A stretch of 64,000 nt of DNA from Clostridiales bacterium Firm_11 (lineage in GTDB: Bacteria > Bacillota > Clostridia > Christensenellales > Aristaeellaceae): assembly GCA_001604105.1 (NCBI GenBank), contig LVAQ01000006.1:248001-312000 (forward strand). The letters are read 5' to 3'. Made by a program: the position numbers and the translations under genes. The notes under the pieces were generated by a model. The model was not told the origin of the DNA and did no database searches. It saw only the letters and a program-made list of their open reading frames with translations. This document shows, one piece after another, positions 17,701 to 25,234 of this stretch. Position 1 is the first letter of the stretch, and each line of letters starts with the position of its first letter.

Positions 17701-18923
17701 CGGTCGATAGCAGCCATCGCGGCTACCATCAGTAAAAACGCAAGCAGCGTATCCACCTGACCCCAAGCCGCGCCATTGACAAGCGTTGCAGGATTCAGCG
17801 CAAACAGCAGTGTTAAGAACAAGGCAATCGTAATCGATGTTCGCTTGCGCGCATAGAAGAACAGTATGAGTGCCGCAACCATGTCACAAAGGAGCGGGAT
17901 TGATTTGATGATGATACGCACAAGTGGTGTTTCGGAATAGCCAACCGCTTGCAGCACAAGACCGACAGGCCATAGCAGCAGCATGTACCCGGGTGGATAA
18001 TCGCAGAAATAGTCCACCGCATAGAACCCCCACGGCCCCGTGCTGGCCATACGCAGGCTCCACGCGGAAAAACAACCCATGTCCACTTGATACCCCGCGA
18101 CGTTTCCAGCCAGGTAAAGGCGCAATCCCAACGCGGCGAGCATCACTATGGTCAATAGTACCCAAACGGGTCTTTCACTGTGCTTTCCAAGTGTAGTCCT
18201 CGACAGCAGCGCGCGCCCCGCCAGCGCCATCAGCAATGCAAAGGCAATCGCAACCGCCGCAAACCAGACGGCGCTGCTTTTGGGCACGGCATCTACTGTA
18301 TGCTCCTGTTGCACACTGGCTTGCTCGTTTGTCTGGAAAGTATACCATAGCGTGGCAATCATACCCGTTGGCAGGGTTTCCACTTTTTCAACGGCAATAT
18401 CGTCAAAGTAGGCGGTCCCCTGACTTTCCGCACCATATCCGCCGATGCGTACCCCCAGCTCTACGCTGTGTTGATCCTCGCCTGTTTCACCATACCATTC
18501 CAGATACCGCCACTGCCCCTGGGTATCAAATACCGTTTCCGAAAACGCGTATACGTTCTCAATGCCTATGTTCGCGCCATTTCCGTAGTCTTCCATGGAT
18601 TCGACCAGCACATAACCGGAAACGCGATACATTGTATTGGGTTCCACTTCCAACATGTATACAAAACGAGCGTCATTCGTATTGGCATTGGTAATCCTGG
18701 CGCTATACTGACCGCTGTGCGCCTGATCCTGTGTGATGTCAAAACGGCTGTAGCCTTCTTGGGTACGGTAAGCGCTGGTATACCAACCCTCTGCGCCGCC
18801 ATTGGGCGATTGCACCTCAAACCCGCCGTTCTGGATCAGATTGCCTTCCTGTGCACAGGCAGCATGTATAACCTGCGATAGCATCAGCAGTATCAACCCA
18901 AGAATGATCACACGTTTCTTCAC
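14709..18923 (-). CDS. Giant membrane protein: CBM-like domain plus two fused GT-C glycosyltransferase units
   Basis: A 1404-residue protein with a signal peptide (residues 1-25), a carbohydrate-binding-like jelly-roll domain (about 28-185, from NLIQNGGFEV), and two polytopic halves. The first half (about 220-720) looks like an ArnT/GT87-type mannosyltransferase, with VDMGCFSAWSLRMA and DYPPGYML. A discoidin-like extracytoplasmic insert (about 790-930) leads into the second half, a PMT/GT39 unit with FDEIYHARTAYEH (about 955) and THPPLGK (about 979), matching the acidic donor/acceptor loop of protein O-mannosyltransferases. The start is GTG at 18923, with GGAGG 9 bases before it, overlapping the rnhB stop. 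An upstream ATG lies within rnhB. Likely role: glycosylating exported proteins or wall polymers with a lipid-linked sugar. Confidence 0.85.
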   Translation of the reverse strand: MKKRVIILGLILLMLSQVIHAACAQEGNLIQNGGFEVQSPNGGAEGWYTSAYRTQEGYSRFDITQDQAHSGQYSARITNANTNDARFVYMLEVEPNTMYRVSGYVLVESMEDYGNGANIGIENVYAFSETVFDTQGQWRYLEWYGETGEDQHSVELGVRIGGYGAESQGTAYFDDIAVEKVETLPTGMIATLWYTFQTNEQASVQQEHTVDAVPKSSAVWFAAVAIAFALLMALAGRALLSRTTLGKHSERPVWVLLTIVMLAALGLRLYLAGNVAGYQVDMGCFSAWSLRMASTGPWGFYAVDYFCDYPPGYMLLLWPVGLVLQAVGYSETPLVRIIIKSIPLLCDMVAALILFFYARKRTSITIALFLTLLFALNPATLVNGAAWGQVDTLLAFLLMVAAMAAIDRKWRVGLPVYVVAVLVKPQALLFAPVAGVWLLMSLWYAKQDEKRAQWRAVWQGLLLALGSAALIVVPFSIQQEDPFWLFKLYQSTLASYDYAVLNTTNLIYVLGGNWSKLSSEAAYEVVKLSWLVPVCTGLLLAAAGVWMGRVHQGIGAFAQRVLQLPKQLIHKEAHGGEGRRDALALLTLLFSLVFLISTFLPRTFLNYGTLWMVYAYLFAIVGLLADRKADVLPFYLALMMLFVYVCGLKIHERYLFPALLLLPLAYVRIQDRRLLWLCGGIAATTFINTAVVLDNALLFGSSMGHLNIDTLWLNSTLSIINVLLCVLGGYIAVTGLTPSTAVDTPHMKPLKTNACYRNQLLTPNDARLRLTMKDYLVMGTVTLLYAVLAFTNLGSMTAPQTAWVATSKQEQVTFALPESETFSFLYYAGVSYADFSISVSEDGNDWSEPYPCQMREGLCYRWNYAIISTSLGEGAVQYSDNNPDNILWLTGQYLRVNAEGAGLNLWEILLRDQNGETIPLTLVEHTGAKDVLSTAKPPENLIDEQNTLVGEPGWYNGTYFDEIYHARTAYEHLHGTPPYETTHPPLGKLMMSIGIAMFGMTPFGWRFAGTLIGVLMLPALYLLAKQLTRRRELATFAMLLFAFDLMHFTQTRIATIDSFPVFFIILSVLCMARYMMADAFAVPARPDAYSKPRVFTKSYLRSLLPLLLSGIFMGLSIASKWIGLYAAIGLAVLFGVAVYRQFRTGMIAFDMDITTENTAMQNARITWARDLTLKRILVTCLFCLVFFIAIPAVIYYLSYIPYLSPSGPVTIARLISAQQSMFAYQSTPGLGMDHPFNSPWWQWPLILKPMWFSQDKFEPEGFASTIMCMGNPWIFYAGALCMVIVFGLFVSKYLTARGGLRYRQGDGNLTLTVIVVGFLAQYLPWVLVPRSMYIYHYFASVPFIILATAVVFDLIRNAKLRKWLMFAFVLIAAVFFVMFFPYASGLLTPTWWLDWLKWFPKIYY

Positions 18924-19570
18924 GTCTCTTCGCCTCCAGCATCGGATATCCATTTCCCAATAAAGCTTCGTCTGTGCTCTGGGCACGGGCCGCAGCGCAT
19001 CAACGCGGAAATGTGCTCGGCCGTCCCATAACCCATATTGCGTTCCAAGCCATATTCCGGGTAAAGCTTAGCTAGTTCCTGCAACTGGCGATCCCGTGTC
19101 ACCTTGGCAACGATGCTGGCTGCCGCGATGTTATAACTGACCGCATCTCCATGTATGATGGGCTTTGTGGGAAACGGAAGCGCAAGTCCTGTAACAGCAT
19201 CCACCAGACAAAGCGTTGCCGGCGCCTCTTGCGCCGCGCGCTGCATTGCAAGCTTTGTGGCCGCAAGAATGTTCAGCGTATCGATCTCCTGCGCCGTTGC
19301 GGCTCCCACGCCCACGTACAACGCACAGTCAAGGATAGCTTGATACATTTCCCTTCGCCTTGCTGGGCTTAGCTTTTTGCTGTCATCCACCCAAGGCAGA
19401 AGCGGTTCGCGCGGCATGATCACGCAAGCAACCACTACAGACCCCAGCAATGGCCCGCGCCCCACTTCGTCCATCCCTGCCAATGAACTCCCAAAGCACG
19501 CAAATCCAGCATCGTGGGTTGCCAGTGCCCGCATACGCGCGAGTCGCTTTTCATCAGGTCTCCGCATCAT
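18920..19570 (-). CDS. rnhB: Ribonuclease HII
   Basis: Removes RNA from RNA:DNA hybrids and single ribonucleotides from DNA. 216 residues. Active-site motifs are GMDEVGRGPLLGSVVVA (residues about 32-48), DDSKKLSPARR, the third acidic residue in TLCLVDAV, and GDAVSYNIAAASIVAKVTRD, followed by GYGTAEH and the usual PEHRRSF end. The gene overlaps the end of rbgA by 17 bases and the start of the glycosyltransferase by the GTGA tetranucleotide. The rbgA-rnhB pair is the same as in Bacillus. Confidence 0.96.
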   Translation of the reverse strand: MMRRPDEKRLARMRALATHDAGFACFGSSLAGMDEVGRGPLLGSVVVACVIMPREPLLPWVDDSKKLSPARRREMYQAILDCALYVGVGAATAQEIDTLNILAATKLAMQRAAQEAPATLCLVDAVTGLALPFPTKPIIHGDAVSYNIAAASIVAKVTRDRQLQELAKLYPEYGLERNMGYGTAEHISALMRCGPCPEHRRSFIGKWISDAGGEET

Positions 19571-20435
19571 CGCTTTCCTCTTTGACAGATGATTTCTGCG
19601 GCGGTACTTCCAACGTCAGCCGTCCAATCCTACCCTCGCGAAACTCATCCAGCACCACGGCACAGGCTCGGTCATAATCCAATTCTCCTCCACGCAGCAA
19701 AAAACCCCTGCCGCGGCACACCTCATCCAGCAGGGCATAACCCTCCGCGTCCGGGTTTTGAATCTTAAAGCGCTCGCAAGTCGCCTTCCTACGAACCGCA
19801 AGCAAATCGTTGAGTAAGCGTATGCTTAGCGCCTGCATATCATACACCGCATCGCGGATGGTTCCGATGTAGGCAAGTCTGATGGCGGCTTGTTTATCCT
19901 CCAGTTTTGGCCAAAGCATGCCGGGGGTATCCAGTACTTCCAGATAAGGGCCAACTTTAACCCATTGATTGGCACGCGTCACCCCCGGTTTATCGCCCAC
20001 CTGCGTGATGCCGCCGCCATATAGGCGGTTGATAAAAGTGCTTTTCCCTACATTGGGAACGCCCATCACCATGGCGCGTATGGTTTTTTGGATGCCCCGG
20101 CGCAAGCCGCGTTCCAGCATATCGCGCGCGGCGCTCTCAATTAACGCTCGTGCCTGCTTGGTTTTCTGCGGTGTCATATCATAGGCCATGCAGCTGATGC
20201 CTTGGGCCGAGAAATACTGGAGCCATTGGCGCGTACGTTCCGGCTCCGCAAGATCGGCTTTGCATAGCAGCAGAACGCGGCTTTTATTAGCCAGCAGCCG
20301 ATCCAGTACTGGGTTGCGGCTGGAAAGCGGAAGCCGCGCGTCGCACAGTTCTACCGCAAGGTTGATTTTCTTGAGTTGATCGACCAGCAAGCGCCTTGCT
20401 TTCGCCATATGACCGGGATACCATTGTATTTCCAA
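19554..20435 (-). CDS. rbgA: RbgA/YlqF, ribosome biogenesis GTPase for the 50S subunit
   Basis: Circularly permuted GTPase needed for late 50S assembly. 293 residues. The motif order is permuted as expected: G4-like CKAD near residue 58, then G1 GVPNVGKST near 126, then G3 DTPG near 170. The N-terminus IQWYPGHMAKARR is the family signature. The start codon is TTG with AAAGGGG about 9 bases upstream; no ATG is near. It is the first gene of the long minus-strand housekeeping operon that ends with hslU. Confidence 0.96.
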   Translation of the reverse strand: MEIQWYPGHMAKARRLLVDQLKKINLAVELCDARLPLSSRNPVLDRLLANKSRVLLLCKADLAEPERTRQWLQYFSAQGISCMAYDMTPQKTKQARALIESAARDMLERGLRRGIQKTIRAMVMGVPNVGKSTFINRLYGGGITQVGDKPGVTRANQWVKVGPYLEVLDTPGMLWPKLEDKQAAIRLAYIGTIRDAVYDMQALSIRLLNDLLAVRRKATCERFKIQNPDAEGYALLDEVCRGRGFLLRGGELDYDRACAVVLDEFREGRIGRLTLEVPPQKSSVKEESDDAET

Positions 20436-20726
20436 AGGGAACGCCCCTTTCTAAATGACATAATCCTATGCGCCGTAGGCGCAGTCCTTCGCGCCCCGCG
20501 CATCTATTGCCAGGCTTCGTGTTTTACAGTGCGCTTGCGCACATTGAAAGTTGATACAACCAATTAAAACACTCTTTACACAAAATAGCAAGGCTGGTTA
20601 TCCAGCCTTGCCGCTACATGCTGCTACGGTTAATCCCTTTCCACAAAAGCTTTTCAAGCATATTCTGCTAATGAACATGTCCATTTTACATTTGAAAATT
20701 CTTTAAGGAAAACTCAATTGCACGGT
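20436..20726. other. Intergenic region between rbgA and rmuC
   Basis: 291 bases without a gene. It holds the rmuC terminator (listed separately) and two small perfect palindromes, TGCGCCGTAGGCGCA (20469-20483) and GTGCGCTTGCGCAC (20529-20542), which lie in the presumed 5' leader of the rbgA operon. I could not pick a convincing rbgA promoter. Confidence 0.5.
20582..20611 (-). terminator. Terminator downstream of rmuC
   Basis: A 10-bp perfect stem, GCAAGGCTGG/CCAGCCTTGC, with loop TTAT (20588-20611) is followed on the minus strand by TATTTTG. It lies about 115 bases past the rmuC stop and closes the DUF4097-ybaB-recR-rmuC run. Confidence 0.7.
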
Positions 20727-22172
20727 TCATGGATGCTCTGCGTTTAAATCCGCTGCCGTATCCTGTTGTGCAGGCGAGGCAAGCAATCGCTGCGCTTCTT
20801 CCTCATCAATCGCTTCCACACGTCGCAGTTTACGTTCGATGCTCCTGGTACGCACAAAGGCGGTATCGATGGTATCGGTCGCCTGTCTGAGTTTCTCTTG
20901 CGTCTTTTGCAGCACTTGCGCAAAGGCGCCAAAATCTGTTTTAACCGCGCCCAGCAATCGCCATACCTCCGCCGAGCGTCGCTCGATAGCCAGCGTTCGA
21001 AATCCCATTTGCAAACTGTTCAGCATCGCAAACAAGGTACTGGGTCCCGCGATCACAATCCGGTGTTCGCGCTGCACCTGTTCCACCACTTCCGAATCAC
21101 GCATGATTTCGGCATACAGGCTTTCCAAGGGCAAAAACATCATAGCAAAATCGGTGGTATGCGGGGGATCGATGTATTTACCGGCGATGCGCTTTGCCTC
21201 TACGCGTACAGCGGTCAACAGCGCTTTGCGCGCGGCCTCCGTTTTTACGGCATCGCCCTGATCGCTGGCTTCCGCGAGGCGAGCAAAATCCTCTTGCGGG
21301 AATTTGCTGTCAATGGGCAAATATACGGTCTTCTCCCCCTCCTTGCCCGGCAAACACACCGCGTATTCTACGCGCTCGTCACTGCCCGGTCGCACCTGAA
21401 CATTCTGCGCATATTGTGTGCTGGTGAGTGATTCGGCAAGCAACCTGCCCAGCTGCAGCTCGCCCCATACCCCGCGCTTCTTGACATTGCCCAATACGCG
21501 CTTCAGATCTCCCACCCCGTCGGCCAAACGGTGTACCTCGCCCAGCGATTGGTATACCTGCTCCAACCGCTCGCTAACCTGTGTAAAGCTCTGGGTCAGG
21601 CGGCGTTCCAGCGTATCCTGGAGCTTTTCATCCACCGTATGACGCATTTCTTCCAGTTTCTGCGCGTTCTCCGCGCGCATCTCTCCCATCGATTTTTCCA
21701 GCTGTTCACGTAAACGCTCCATACGACCTTCGTTTTGCATAAGCCGAGCTTCCAGCGTGGAATCGACTGCTTTCATGCGCAAGTCAATTTTCCCTAAACT
21801 TTCTTCCGTCAACTGATACATACGCGCCTGCCGCGTATCCTGTGAGCGCTCCTGTTCATAGGCGCTTTGCTGCCATGTGTTCAGGATGTTATTTTGCACA
21901 TCTGTCCCACGGTTGATGAGCCCCGCCAGGCTATCGCCAATCATCTGCAAGGTTCGCAGTTGTTCTTCCCGTTGGGCAAGGCTTTGCTGCGCAAGCGCCG
22001 CCTCCATCTGTCGAAAGCCGTCATCCAGATCATTCTCCAGCACGCGCAACTGCTTTTGATCTCCCGCGCCGCGCCGCGTAACGACCATCAACAAAACCAT
22101 CAGTAGGAACACAGCCACCACAAGCGCCGCTAACACAAGTATCTGCCATGGTTCCATGTCTTGCAACTCCAT
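20727..22172 (-). CDS. rmuC: RmuC-family DNA recombination protein
   Basis: Membrane-anchored, nuclease-related protein that limits rearrangements at inverted repeats in E. coli. 481 residues: one N-terminal membrane helix (about 10-32), a long coiled-coil region (about 40-230, rich in E, Q, R), then the RmuC domain with KKRGVWGELQLGRLL, LPIDSKFPQEDF, FAMMFLPLESLY and ERRSAEVWRLLGAVK. The catalytic-type residues of the restriction-endonuclease-like fold (D of PIDSKFP, K after it) are present. It is 26 bases after recR and ends the transcription unit. Confidence 0.93.
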   Translation of the reverse strand: MELQDMEPWQILVLAALVVAVFLLMVLLMVVTRRGAGDQKQLRVLENDLDDGFRQMEAALAQQSLAQREEQLRTLQMIGDSLAGLINRGTDVQNNILNTWQQSAYEQERSQDTRQARMYQLTEESLGKIDLRMKAVDSTLEARLMQNEGRMERLREQLEKSMGEMRAENAQKLEEMRHTVDEKLQDTLERRLTQSFTQVSERLEQVYQSLGEVHRLADGVGDLKRVLGNVKKRGVWGELQLGRLLAESLTSTQYAQNVQVRPGSDERVEYAVCLPGKEGEKTVYLPIDSKFPQEDFARLAEASDQGDAVKTEAARKALLTAVRVEAKRIAGKYIDPPHTTDFAMMFLPLESLYAEIMRDSEVVEQVQREHRIVIAGPSTLFAMLNSLQMGFRTLAIERRSAEVWRLLGAVKTDFGAFAQVLQKTQEKLRQATDTIDTAFVRTRSIERKLRRVEAIDEEEAQRLLASPAQQDTAADLNAEHP

Positions 22173-22198
22173 ATGCCCTCCTATGCAAAAAGTCGCCG

Positions 22199-22798
22199 CT
22201 ACATTTGGCGGCGACCTTCCATGGCCTTAGCCAGCGTAATTTCATCCGCATACTCCAAATCACTGCCCACTGGTACGCCATGGGCAATGCGGGTAATCAG
22301 GATGCCCATGGGCTTCACAAGCCGCGCAATGTAACTGGCCGTAGCCTCTCCTTCGATATCCGGATTGGTGGCCATGATGATTTCTTTGACCTTGCCATCC
22401 GCCAGGCGGGCGAGCAACTCCTGTATACGAATGTCATCGGGCCCTATCCCTTCCATGGGAGAAAGCGTGCCGTGCAGCACATGGTACAGGCCGTCAAAAT
22501 CCCGCATACGCTCGATCGCCGCCACATCCCTCGGGTCACGCACTACGCAGATTTGTGAGCCGTCGCGGTTCTCATCGCTGCAAATATCGCAGAGCTGTTC
22601 CGTTGCGTAGTTGCCGCATCGATCACAGTAACGGATTGCTTTTCGCCCTTGGTATATGGCGGCCGCAAGCTCACGCACTTCTTCCAGCGGCAACCCGATG
22701 ATATGGTAAGCAAGCCGTTGCGCGCTCTTTTGCCCAATGCTGGGTAAACGCGAAAGTTGCGCCACCATGCGCGCGATGGGTTCGAGTTGCCGCGACAT
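22199..22798 (-). CDS. recR: Recombination mediator RecR
   Basis: Acts with RecO/RecF to load RecA at single-strand gaps. 199 residues, normal length. It has the helix-hairpin-helix RLPSIGQKSAQRLAYHI near residue 20, a zinc finger CDRCGNYATEQLCDIC (about 58-73), and a Toprim domain with CVVRDPRDVAAIE and ATNPDIEGEATA. It lies 3 bases after ybaB. The ybaB-recR pair usually follows dnaX; dnaX is not upstream here. Confidence 0.97.
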   Translation of the reverse strand: MSRQLEPIARMVAQLSRLPSIGQKSAQRLAYHIIGLPLEEVRELAAAIYQGRKAIRYCDRCGNYATEQLCDICSDENRDGSQICVVRDPRDVAAIERMRDFDGLYHVLHGTLSPMEGIGPDDIRIQELLARLADGKVKEIIMATNPDIEGEATASYIARLVKPMGILITRIAHGVPVGSDLEYADEITLAKAMEGRRQM

Positions 22799-22801
22799 AC
22801 G

Positions 22802-23140
22802 CTAAAACATGCCCCCCATACCGGGAGATACCTTCGCCATTTCTGCTTCCCGCGCGGCTTCACCGTTACGCAGCGCTTCGTTTACCGCAGCTAAAATCAG
22901 ATCCTGCAGCATCTCCACATCATCGGGGTCAACGCATTCCGGCTTAATGTCAATTTTCTTTAGCTCACGTTTGCCGCTGACGACCACGGTTACCATTCCG
23001 CCACCGGCTTGCGCGGTATACTCACGCGCGTCAAGCTCATCCTGCGTCTTTGCCATTTGCTCTTGAAGCTTTTGCGCCTGACGCATCAACTGTTGCATAT
23101 TGGCGCCGCCGCCAAACCCGCCAAACTGATTCCTGCCCAT
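22802..23140 (-). CDS. ybaB: YbaB/EbfC nucleoid-associated protein
   Basis: A 112-residue DNA-binding protein of the YbaB/EbfC family. It starts with a glycine-rich stretch (MGRNQFGGFGGGANMQQLMRQAQKLQEQM), then a long helix, the beta part with GMVTVVVSGKRELKKIDI, and VDPDDVEMLQDLILAAVNEA, all hallmarks of the family. It is cotranscribed with recR and lies 15 bases after the DUF4097 gene. Confidence 0.95.
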   Translation of the reverse strand: MGRNQFGGFGGGANMQQLMRQAQKLQEQMAKTQDELDAREYTAQAGGGMVTVVVSGKRELKKIDIKPECVDPDDVEMLQDLILAAVNEALRNGEAAREAEMAKVSPGMGGMF

Positions 23141-23154
23141 GTGGATTCCTCCCG

Positions 23155-23898
23155 TTACTCTTTTGCGCAGATCAGATTCAAATCCGCGGATACGCCGGTC
23201 ATGCGCACAAAGGGCGCCGTTTTGCCATCAGCCATCGCCACGCCGTTGGCAGCCATACGCCCACTGACCGACCGCATGGTAACGCTCATGCTGCCAACGG
23301 ACGATAGTACTGTCACATCGCCGGAGACGGAGCGTACATCCATTTGCGTAAAGCTGTCCTTGAGCTTCAGCTTCACTTCGCCGCTGACCGTCGTACACTT
23401 GTAAGTCTGTGCGGAAGCATCATGCAAAGTGATGTTGCCGCTTACCGTGCGTACCGTAAGGCTGTTTGCGGTAAGGTTATCCGCGTGCACATCACCGCTG
23501 ATGGATTTCAGCGAGAGTTCCTGAGCGGCAAGCCGCATGGTACGCATGTCGCCCGAAACCGTATCCAGCACGATGCGGCTGCCGCTGATGCCGCGCGCAT
23601 TTAAAAGGCCGCCAATGGTAAACAGGTGCAGCTTTTTGTCCCAGTTTCGTGGGATACGGATACATACCTGCATCCAGCGACTGTCTGTAATGTTCAAAGA
23701 CAATCCATACTGGGGTTGTTCCACCAGCAGTACATTATCCTCCACCAGTATGCGCAGATCACGAACGGAGTTCTCATCCCCCGCGGCCAGCACCTGCACT
23801 CGATCAATATCGTCAGAAAAAATCTCTACTTGCGCCCAAGCCATATGCACGACAATATCGTTTAAATTGTCGGAGGCAAAGCTCTCGTTTCTTTCCAA
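23155..23898 (-). CDS. DUF4097-type beta-helix (adhesin-like) protein
   Basis: A 247-residue protein whose C-terminal 150 residues carry repeated units of the form SGDV/SGNI/SGEV/VSGDVTV, the right-handed beta-helix pattern of DUF4097 proteins. No signal peptide or membrane helix is visible. The longer frame from 24039 would begin upstream of a good promoter (23938-23966), so it is not the start. The TTG at 23898, with AGGTGG about 10 bases upstream, fits best. Such proteins are often linked to membrane-stress loci, but nothing here shows that. It is the first gene of the ybaB-recR-rmuC unit. Confidence 0.7.
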   Translation of the reverse strand: MERNESFASDNLNDIVVHMAWAQVEIFSDDIDRVQVLAAGDENSVRDLRILVEDNVLLVEQPQYGLSLNITDSRWMQVCIRIPRNWDKKLHLFTIGGLLNARGISGSRIVLDTVSGDMRTMRLAAQELSLKSISGDVHADNLTANSLTVRTVSGNITLHDASAQTYKCTTVSGEVKLKLKDSFTQMDVRSVSGDVTVLSSVGSMSVTMRSVSGRMAANGVAMADGKTAPFVRMTGVSADLNLICAKE

Positions 23899-23937
23899 AG
23901 CAATTCGCCACCTTTCGTCGATAGTCTCAACTACCTT

Positions 23938-23966
23938 ATGATACCTTTTTTTAATGAAAATTGCAA
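23938..23966 (-). promoter_or_regulatory. Promoter of the DUF4097-ybaB-recR-rmuC operon
   Basis: Minus strand TTGCAA (23961-23966) and TATCAT (23938-23943) are spaced by 17 bases with an A/T-rich spacer. Initiation near 23931 leaves a leader of about 33 bases before the TTG start at 23898. Confidence 0.65.
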
Positions 23967-24034
23967 TCCCATTTAAGCACATTTGTTCCCATTCCAAAGC
24001 ATCATTGCCTCCCTTTTTCGAATGGATTCGCAGA

Positions 24035-24063
24035 TTCACTTTCTCCCCGCCATCGGGTATAAT
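24035..24063 (+). promoter_or_regulatory. Promoter of the LysR-family gene
   Basis: TTCACT (24035-24040) and a perfect TATAAT (24058-24063) with a 17-base spacer, followed by the ribosome site GGGAGGGG before the ATG at 24090. It is divergent from the DUF4097 operon promoter about 70 bases away. Confidence 0.65.
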
Positions 24064-24089
24064 ATAGCTTACGGGAGGGGTGTTGCATT

Positions 24090-25010
24090 ATGAACATCCA
24101 ACATTTACGCAATGCGGTTGAGGTGGAGAAGACACGCTCCATCACCGAAGCGGCGGAGAACCTCTACATGAGCCAGCCCAACCTTTCACGTGCGATTCGC
24201 GAACTGGAAAGCGTGCTTGGCATCGTCATCTTTGACCGCTCGCCCAAGGGCATTGTACCCACGGCGCAGGGCGAAGAATTTTTACACTATGCGCGCAGCA
24301 TTCTCACCCAGTTTGATGAGATGACCGAGCACTATTGTAAAAAAGAGAATGAAAGCGCTGTGCTAAAGCTCTCTGTGCCTCGCGCCAGTTATATCGCGCA
24401 GGCGTTTTGCCGTTTTGCACAGCTGGCAGACCCCTCATTGGCTCTGGATTACAAGGAAACCAACGCTTTGCGCTCCATCCGCAATGTTGCGGAGGATGGG
24501 TATCATCTGGGCATTGTGCGTTATCAGGTGGATTACGAGAAGTATTTCATGGATACCTTCCGAGAAAAGGGGCTTCAATGCCAGCAGCTTTGGACGTTTC
24601 CTTACCTTGCGATGCTGCGGGTGGATCATCCTGCCGCACGAAAAACTGTCATACGCTTGAGCGATCTCGCGGATTCTCTGCTGGTGGAGCAGGGCGATCT
24701 CTATGTGCCTTCCATGCCGCGCGATTACTGCGGCAGTGCGGGCAAAACCTTGCGCAGCATTCGATTGTATGACCGCAGCAGTGCGTATGAACTGGTTGCC
24801 GCCCTCCCGCGCGCCTATGCGTGGGTTGCGCCAATCCCTGCGGACATGCTGGCTCGTTATCACCTCACCTTGCGCCCCTGCGAGGATTACGCCGTAAGGC
24901 ATAAGGATGTGCTCATCTACCGTAAACGTGATAAGCTCACCCCCACGGATGATCTGTTTCTAGCGTTGCTCGCGCAGGTACAGGCAGAATTACTGCCTTA
25001 TGCGCTTTAG
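24090..25010 (+). CDS. LysR-family transcriptional regulator
   Basis: A 306-residue LysR-type regulator. The N-terminal winged helix-turn-helix is clear (MNIQHLRNAVEVEKTRSITEAAENLYMSQPNLSRAIRELE), then a co-inducer-binding domain of about 210 residues. The likely inducer cannot be told. It is divergent from the DUF4097 operon and reads in the same direction as adhE, 225 bases further on. It may control adhE, its divergent neighbour, or itself; the Rex boxes before adhE argue that redox control of adhE does not depend on it. Confidence 0.92.
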   Translation: MNIQHLRNAVEVEKTRSITEAAENLYMSQPNLSRAIRELESVLGIVIFDRSPKGIVPTAQGEEFLHYARSILTQFDEMTEHYCKKENESAVLKLSVPRASYIAQAFCRFAQLADPSLALDYKETNALRSIRNVAEDGYHLGIVRYQVDYEKYFMDTFREKGLQCQQLWTFPYLAMLRVDHPAARKTVIRLSDLADSLLVEQGDLYVPSMPRDYCGSAGKTLRSIRLYDRSSAYELVAALPRAYAWVAPIPADMLARYHLTLRPCEDYAVRHKDVLIYRKRDKLTPTDDLFLALLAQVQAELLPYAL

Positions 25011-25060
25011 TCAGTTTTGTGCTCTTTCAGGCCATATCATTCATGACGTTTGCAACGCTG

Positions 25061-25089
25061 TTGCGGTGTTTTCTGTTGGTTTTTATAAG
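25061..25089 (+). promoter_or_regulatory. Candidate adhE promoter
   Basis: TTGCGG (25061-25066) and TATAAG (25084-25089), spacer 17. It would start near 25096, upstream of both Rex boxes, so Rex would act as a roadblock. Other AT-rich -10 candidates overlap the boxes, so this choice is tentative. Confidence 0.4.
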
Positions 25090-25122
25090 CCTGCGCTCAT
25101 GATGATGATATTCCACCATATT

Positions 25123-25140
25123 TCGTTAATATTTTAACAT
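25123..25140 (+). promoter_or_regulatory. Rex-type operator 1 upstream of adhE
   Basis: TCGTTAATATTTTAACAT has the core GTTAA-N4-TTAAC of the clostridial Rex site (TTGTTAA-N4-TTAACAA). Its core, GTTAATATTTTAAC, is identical to that of operator 2. Rex is the NADH/NAD-sensing repressor that commonly controls adhE. Confidence 0.7.
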
Positions 25141-25194
25141 ATCAAAAATGATATACGTTCATGCATAGGTTACATTTCACATCACCTCTCTTAT

Positions 25195-25212
25195 TTGTTA
25201 ATATTTTAACGT
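25195..25212 (+). promoter_or_regulatory. Rex-type operator 2 upstream of adhE
   Basis: TTGTTAATATTTTAACGT matches the clostridial Rex consensus in the left half completely and the right half except for the last two bases. It ends 22 bases before the adhE ATG, next to the GGGAGG ribosome site. A small hairpin ATATCA-AAAA-TGATAT lies between the two boxes. Confidence 0.75.
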
Positions 25213-25234
25213 ACCAAGAAAGGGAGGATGAGCG

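Noticed and set aside
23898-24039. Longer DUF4097 start at 24039
   Set aside because: A well-formed promoter lies at 23938-23966, downstream of that start codon.
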